DNA from: Planctomycetota bacterium
GTDB lineage: Bacteria; Planctomycetota; B15-G4; JADJEK01
Assembly: GCA_016795255.1 (NCBI GenBank)
Contig: JAEUIB010000673.1
Coordinates: 1-7,962, forward strand
Length of the DNA stretch: 7,962 nt
Direction of reading: 5' to 3'
Part shown: positions 4,318-7,962 of the stretch, one piece after another
Layout: each line of letters starts with the position of its first letter
Numbering within the stretch: position 1 is the stretch's first letter
The notes under the pieces: model-generated
The model's database searches: none
What the model was told of the DNA's origin: nothing
What the model saw: the letters and a program-made list of their open reading frames with translations, nothing else
Program-made: the position numbers and the translations under genes

Positions 4318-6762
4318 TCACCGCGTGAGATCGCGCGCGACGCGCACTCCGACGACGAAGCTGCGGTAGTAGCGCGGATTTCCTCTCCGGAACGCGACCC
4401 GCGACGCCGACGCGGGCTCGAAGTACGAGCCTCCGCGGAACGTCGAGTCGATCTCGTTGCCGTCGATCAGCCCGTCGCCGTCGCGCGGCGCGACCTTCGC
4501 GTAGTCCTCCCACCGCCCGTCGCACCACTCGTTGACGTTGCCCGCGACGTCGTGGAGCCCGAACGCGTTCGCGCGATACGTGCCGACCGGAGCGTGGTTC
4601 GTGAAGCCGTCGTCGAGGAACTCGTCGTACCGCCACTCCGCGGAACCGCCGTTCGCCTTCGCGAATCGATCCGCGAGGTTCGCCGCACCGTCCAGCGTCT
4701 CCGGCCGATCGCCGGTCCACCACGGCGTCGTCGTGCCGGCGCGCGCCGCGCGTTCCCATTGCGATTCGGTCGGCAGACGAAGTCCGAGTTGCTTCACGAG
4801 CCGATCGCAGTCGTCCCAGCGCACGTTTTCGACCGGATGCATCAGCGCGAGCGGTCCGTCCGGCAGTCCGCTGCCGCGTTGGAAGATCGCGGGGTTCTCG
4901 CCGGCATGGCGCAGCCATTGGCCTTGCGTCAGCTCGTGCTTCGCGATGAAGAACGGATCCAAGCGGACCTCGTGCGCGGGCCCGTCCCACGTCTGCGTCC
5001 ACGGATCGAAGTTCGCGTCGGCGCCGATGCGCACGCGACCGCCCGGCACGAGCACGAGCACGCAGGCCGAGCCTTCGTCGAGCACCAAGTGGCGCGTCGC
5101 GGGATCGCGCTCCGGCACGGCGCCGGTCGCGACGACCGCGAACTCCTGGAGCCGTGATTCCGGATCGGCGCCGAGCGGGACCAGCCCGCGTTGCGGCGTC
5201 AGCACGAGCCCGTCGAAGCGCGGATCGGCGCGCACCGCGTCGGCCGCGGCCTGCCATCGAGCGCGCGGCGCGACGATCGTCCGCTCGTCGATCGTGCGTG
5301 CGTCCTCGATCCGCGCCTCGACGTTCGGCACGACGGCGGACAAGCGCGCGAACTCGGCGAGCAGCGCTTCGATCTGCGCCCGCATCCACGCGTCGCTGGT
5401 GTCGGCGAGGCCGAGCGCTCCGGGCGGCGCTTGAAGTGTCGCGCGATGCAGGGGCTCGCGCGCGAGCAGATCCTTCGCCTGCGCGACCCACGCTTCGAGC
5501 TCGGCGACGCGCTCCGGCGCGGCCGGCCACAGCGCGTCCTGGCGCGCGAGGAGTTGACTGGCGACGTTCTGGTCCGACAGCCGCGTCAGCGCCGACAGCG
5601 TCGTCCGCGTGCGCGACAGCAGGATGCCGGTGACCACGAGCGCGGCGACGACGACGACGGCCAGCGCGCCGAGCGTCGCGGCGAGCCGGGGCTCGCGGCG
5701 CAGGAACAGCATCAAGCGGCGCCACGGCGGGGTCCGTCGCGCGTGGATCGGCAACTGCTTCCGCACGCGCTCGAGGTCGTCGGCGAAGTCCGCGGCGCTG
5801 CGGTAGCGACGCGCCGGGTCCTTCTGCAGCGCCGTCGCGACGACGGTCGCGAGATCGGCGTCGAGCGTGCTCGGCAACTCGATCTCGTCGTCGACGATCG
5901 ATCGCATCAACGCGTGCTGCGTCGAGCCCTGGAACGGACGACGGCCGACCAACGCCTCGTACAGCACGACGCCGAGCGACCAGACGTCGACGCGCGCGTC
6001 GGGCGTTCCGCTGCCGTCGAGCAGCTCGGGCGCGAGGTACGCGACGGTGCCGACGACGTTGCCGGTCGCGGTCAGCGCCGCGTGCTCGGGCGATGCGTCG
6101 GCGCGGTCGACGAGGCGAGCGACGCCGAAATCGAGCAGCACCGGCGAGCCGTCGGGCGCCAGCATCACGTTGCTCGGCTTCACGTCGCGATGGACGATGC
6201 CGGACGCGTGCGCGAATTCGAGCGCGCGCGCGGCCTGCTCGACGATGCGCAGCGCCTCGTCGCGCGCGAGCGGCCCGCGCTCGAGCCGACGCGCGAGCGT
6301 CTCGCCTTCGACGAAGCGCAACGCGATCCACGCGACGGCGTCGTCGCTGCCGACGTCGTACACCGGACACAGGCCGGGATGATCGAGGCGACCGAGCAGC
6401 CGCGCTTCGCGCTGGAATCGCGGCGCGAGGTCTTCGAGCAGCGGCGAGCGCGCGACGATCTTCAGCGCGACGTGCCGCCCGATGCGGTCGTCGACGGCGA
6501 GCCAGACGGTGCCTTGCCCGCCGCGGCCGAGCTCACGGACGAGTCGAAAGGGGCCGACGAGCGCGCGGTCGGCCGTCGCGTCGCGCGGCGACGATTCGAG
6601 GAAGCGATGCACTTCGTCGGCGACCGCGGGCTCGAAGCCGGGATAGAGCGCCTGGTACTGCGCGGTCGATCCGAGCGTGCCGGTCTCACGGTCGGCGAGC
6701 AGTCGACCGAGCAGGTCGACGCACAACGCGTCCGGCAAGGGGCGAGGCGCCGACTCCGTCAC
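4318..6762 (-). CDS. Membrane Ser/Thr protein kinase with C-terminal FGE/SUMF1-like domain
   Basis: This 814-residue protein looks like a one-pass receptor kinase. An N-terminal region of about 70 residues precedes a Hanks-type kinase domain (about 72-335). It has the glycine loop GRGGQGTV (79-86), Lys101 in VALKIV, the helix-C Glu119, HRDVKPSN (191-198) with Asp193, DFG (211-213), APE (244-246) and DVWSLG (259-264). All catalytic residues are present. A basic juxtamembrane stretch leads to one membrane helix (about 361-382), then a helical region (383-560). The FGE-sulfatase/C-type-lectin-like domain (about 565-811) has RLPTESQWERAAR, GNVNEWC (741-747) and FRGGSYF (775-781). The paired active-site cysteines of true formylglycine-generating enzymes are not seen after GGSY, so oxidase activity is unlikely; a binding or sensing role outside the membrane is inferred. 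The start is GTG, 24 nt after the ECF sigma stop, with only a weak GGGGGA before it. The stop abuts the TCCCT array. The substrate may be the adjacent sigma factor. Confidence 0.94.
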   Translation of the reverse strand: MTESAPRPLPDALCVDLLGRLLADRETGTLGSTAQYQALYPGFEPAVADEVHRFLESSPRDATADRALVGPFRLVRELGRGGQGTVWLAVDDRIGRHVALKIVARSPLLEDLAPRFQREARLLGRLDHPGLCPVYDVGSDDAVAWIALRFVEGETLARRLERGPLARDEALRIVEQAARALEFAHASGIVHRDVKPSNVMLAPDGSPVLLDFGVARLVDRADASPEHAALTATGNVVGTVAYLAPELLDGSGTPDARVDVWSLGVVLYEALVGRRPFQGSTQHALMRSIVDDEIELPSTLDADLATVVATALQKDPARRYRSAADFADDLERVRKQLPIHARRTPPWRRLMLFLRREPRLAATLGALAVVVVAALVVTGILLSRTRTTLSALTRLSDQNVASQLLARQDALWPAAPERVAELEAWVAQAKDLLAREPLHRATLQAPPGALGLADTSDAWMRAQIEALLAEFARLSAVVPNVEARIEDARTIDERTIVAPRARWQAAADAVRADPRFDGLVLTPQRGLVPLGADPESRLQEFAVVATGAVPERDPATRHLVLDEGSACVLVLVPGGRVRIGADANFDPWTQTWDGPAHEVRLDPFFIAKHELTQGQWLRHAGENPAIFQRGSGLPDGPLALMHPVENVRWDDCDRLVKQLGLRLPTESQWERAARAGTTTPWWTGDRPETLDGAANLADRFAKANGGSAEWRYDEFLDDGFTNHAPVGTYRANAFGLHDVAGNVNEWCDGRWEDYAKVAPRDGDGLIDGNEIDSTFRGGSYFEPASASRVAFRRGNPRYYRSFVVGVRVARDLTR

Positions 6763-6786
6763 CAGACGATCCCCCGTGTGCTGGAT

Positions 6787-7347
6787 TCAGGCGACGAGTT
6801 CGGCGAACCGAGGCTCGTCGCGAAGGCGTTCGCACAGCCGCTGCCAACGTTTCGCGACCGCGTCCGGCGTGACCTGCAGGAGTTCACCGACCGCGGCGTG
6901 CGACATCCCCTCGAGGCCGTGGAACAGCACGAGGCGGCGCTCTTCTTCGGCCAGCGCTTCGAGCCGAGTGACGAACTTCGCGAGGCTCTCGTCGCGCGCG
7001 ACGGCGCGGCTCAACGTGGTCGTCGTTGCCGGGAGATCCGCGAGCATCCCGGTCGACAGCGAACCGCCGGGCAGCGCGCCTTTCATCGAGGTGAGTCGGC
7101 GCATGCCTTCGCTGAGCACGTTGCGAGCGAATCCGAAGACCCAAGCCCTAAACGGCCCCCGCGAGGCGTCGAACTGCGCGAACTGCGCGTAGGCCCGGCA
7201 GGCGACTTCCTGCAGGACGTCCTCGGGGTCGAGCCGCCGCCGAACGGCCGGCCGTAAGTGCAGTACGGCCCAGGCGTAAAGACGAGGCGCAGCCTCGGCC
7301 CAGAGGACGTCGAACGACAGTGAGGGCGCTTCGATCCGGTCGGTCAC
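6787..7347 (-). CDS. ECF-type RNA polymerase sigma factor
   Basis: This 186-residue protein has the two-domain layout of group IV (ECF) sigma-70 factors, which direct RNA polymerase to a small regulon. Region 2 (about 10-85) contains LDPEDVLQEVACRAY (39-53), the counterpart of the DAEDLVQ motif that contacts the polymerase, and then PFRAWVFGFARNVLSE (65-80), which helps melt and read the -10. Region 4 (about 124-178) has the EEERRLVLFHGLEGMSHAAV stretch (134-153) and a helix-turn-helix ending VTPDAVAKRWQRLCERL (159-175) for the -35. There is no C-terminal extension and no anti-sigma gene beside it. The next gene downstream is the membrane kinase, which suggests control by phosphorylation instead, as in known ECF/Ser-Thr kinase pairs. 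Style and context match Planctomycetes-type ECF factors. The start is GTG with no clear Shine-Dalgarno; no better in-frame start gives a complete region 2. Confidence 0.92.
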   Translation of the reverse strand: MTDRIEAPSLSFDVLWAEAAPRLYAWAVLHLRPAVRRRLDPEDVLQEVACRAYAQFAQFDASRGPFRAWVFGFARNVLSEGMRRLTSMKGALPGGSLSTGMLADLPATTTTLSRAVARDESLAKFVTRLEALAEEERRLVLFHGLEGMSHAAVGELLQVTPDAVAKRWQRLCERLRDEPRFAELVA

Positions 7348-7406
7348 GCGAGGAATCTAACCCAGGATTCGCGACCGTGCCGTGATTCGAGCAGCCCGAT
7401 CTCGTG

Positions 7407-7962
7407 TCAAAGGGTCGTTCTCACCTCGACCGCGACCATCAACTCCAAAACCTCCCGCTCGCGGTAATGCGCGGGCTGCTCATGCGCGAGATTCGCACCG
7501 GCGGCTGCAACCGCCCGCGGCAACGCGACGACGATCGGCCACCGCCGCGCGAGCGCGAGCGCGACGTGAGCCGTCACGACATCACCGGATCCGGTGGCGT
7601 TGCCGACGCGAGGCAATCCGGCGACGCGCGTCACGCGTTCACGCTCGATGCACAGCACGCCGCGCTCGCCCTGCTTGACGACCACCGCGAGCATCCCGCG
7701 CTCGAGCAAACGTCGCGCGCCGTCGACCAACGTCGTCTCGTCGACACCATCGACGATCGCGAGGCCGAGCCACTGCGCGAACTCGCGCTCGTTCGGCACG
7801 ATCACCGACGGCGTCGCGGCGACGGCGGCACGCAGTGTGGCGCCGTGGGCGTCGACGACGCTCGGCACGCCGCGTTCGCGTGCGGCGCGGATCAGACGCG
7901 CGTACAGCGATGCGTTGCAACCAGGCGGCACGCTGCCCGACAGCACGAGGACATCGGCGCGC
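7407..7962 (-). CDS. PfkB-family sugar(-phosphate) kinase, N-terminal part outside the window
   Basis: About 184 C-terminal residues are visible; the frame stays open through the right edge, so the start lies outside. The visible part begins RADVLVLSGSVPPG, the conserved LSGS-PPG segment of the 1-phosphofructokinase/tagatose-6-phosphate kinase branch (FruK/LacC/PfkB). VIVPNEREF (7777-7803) is the PNxxE motif. VVVKQGERGVLC is the usual strand before the nucleotide site. NATGSGD (7581-7601) is the second PfkB signature, with the Gly-rich anion hole and the catalytic-base Asp at 7581-7583. These enzymes phosphorylate fructose-1-P, tagatose-6-P or fructose-6-P with ATP in the cytoplasm. The substrate-specific N-terminal half is missing, so no symbol is given. 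A GTG at 7946 within the LSGS motif is not a true start. The gene ends 59 nt before the sigma factor on the same strand. Confidence 0.9.
   Translation of the reverse strand, partial: RADVLVLSGSVPPGCNASLYARLIRAARERGVPSVVDAHGATLRAAVAATPSVIVPNEREFAQWLGLAIVDGVDETTLVDGARRLLERGMLAVVVKQGERGVLCIERERVTRVAGLPRVGNATGSGDVVTAHVALALARRWPIVVALPRAVAAAGANLAHEQPAHYREREVLELMVAVEVRTTL

Noticed and set aside
5191..7257. Very long plus-strand open frame opposite the kinase and sigma factor
   Set aside because: The composition is Arg/Glu/Asp/Ala-biased with no recognisable domain. It is the complement of two well-supported genes and has no ribosome binding site.
7382..7410. Promoter for the sigma factor: perfect TTGACA on the minus strand at 7410-7405
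   Set aside because: With a 17-bp spacer the -10 would be AATCAC (3 of 6), other spacings are no better, and the hexamer overlaps the PfkB stop codon. Chance is as likely as function.
1..7962. Defence, toxin-antitoxin, mobile-element or biosynthetic-cluster genes
   Set aside because: All substantial frames with natural protein composition belong to housekeeping or regulatory families. I saw no transposase, integrase, nuclease, toxin or terminal inverted repeats.

Overview
The window is about 8 kb of GC-rich bacterial chromosome (roughly two thirds G+C by eye), densely coded and with strong G/C at third codon positions. The best lineage guess is Planctomycetes or a close relative. The main reason is the pairing of an ECF sigma factor with a membrane Ser/Thr protein kinase that ends in a formylglycine-generating-enzyme (FGE/SUMF1)-like domain, an arrangement typical of that phylum. 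This is inference, because there is no rRNA or other marker gene here.

Left block, all on the minus strand and read right to left: a NAD-dependent epimerase/SDR (2582-3580), a secreted LolA-like protein of unknown function (1746-2585) that starts inside the epimerase stop codon (ATGA overlap), an acyl-CoA dehydrogenase (428-1684) and a CrcB fluoride channel (1-384). Spacings are -4, 61 and 43 nt, so one transcript is possible. Only the epimerase/LolA-like pair is convincingly coupled.

Middle: a 190-bp divergent intergenic region leads into a small single-cluster 4Fe-4S ferredoxin on the plus strand (3771-4001). Its leader carries a terminator-like hairpin with a T-run. The ferredoxin converges on the kinase gene across 316 bp without a gene. 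That stretch holds two hairpins just after the ferredoxin, about 70 bp with nothing recognisable, and a striking array of about 20 TCCCT-cored units (period mostly 9 bp) that runs right up to the kinase stop codon.

Right block, minus strand: a PfkB-family sugar or sugar-phosphate kinase cut by the right window edge (7407-7962), then an ECF sigma factor (6787-7347), then the kinase-FGE protein (4318-6762) 24 nt downstream. The sigma factor and the kinase probably form a signal-transduction pair: an extracytoplasmic FGE-like sensor, a cytoplasmic kinase, and transcriptional output through the sigma factor.

No tRNA, rRNA, CRISPR array, insertion sequence or prophage gene was seen. The observations most worth following up are the sigma/kinase unit, the FGE-like domain without catalytic cysteines, and the G-tract repeat array in the kinase 3' region.
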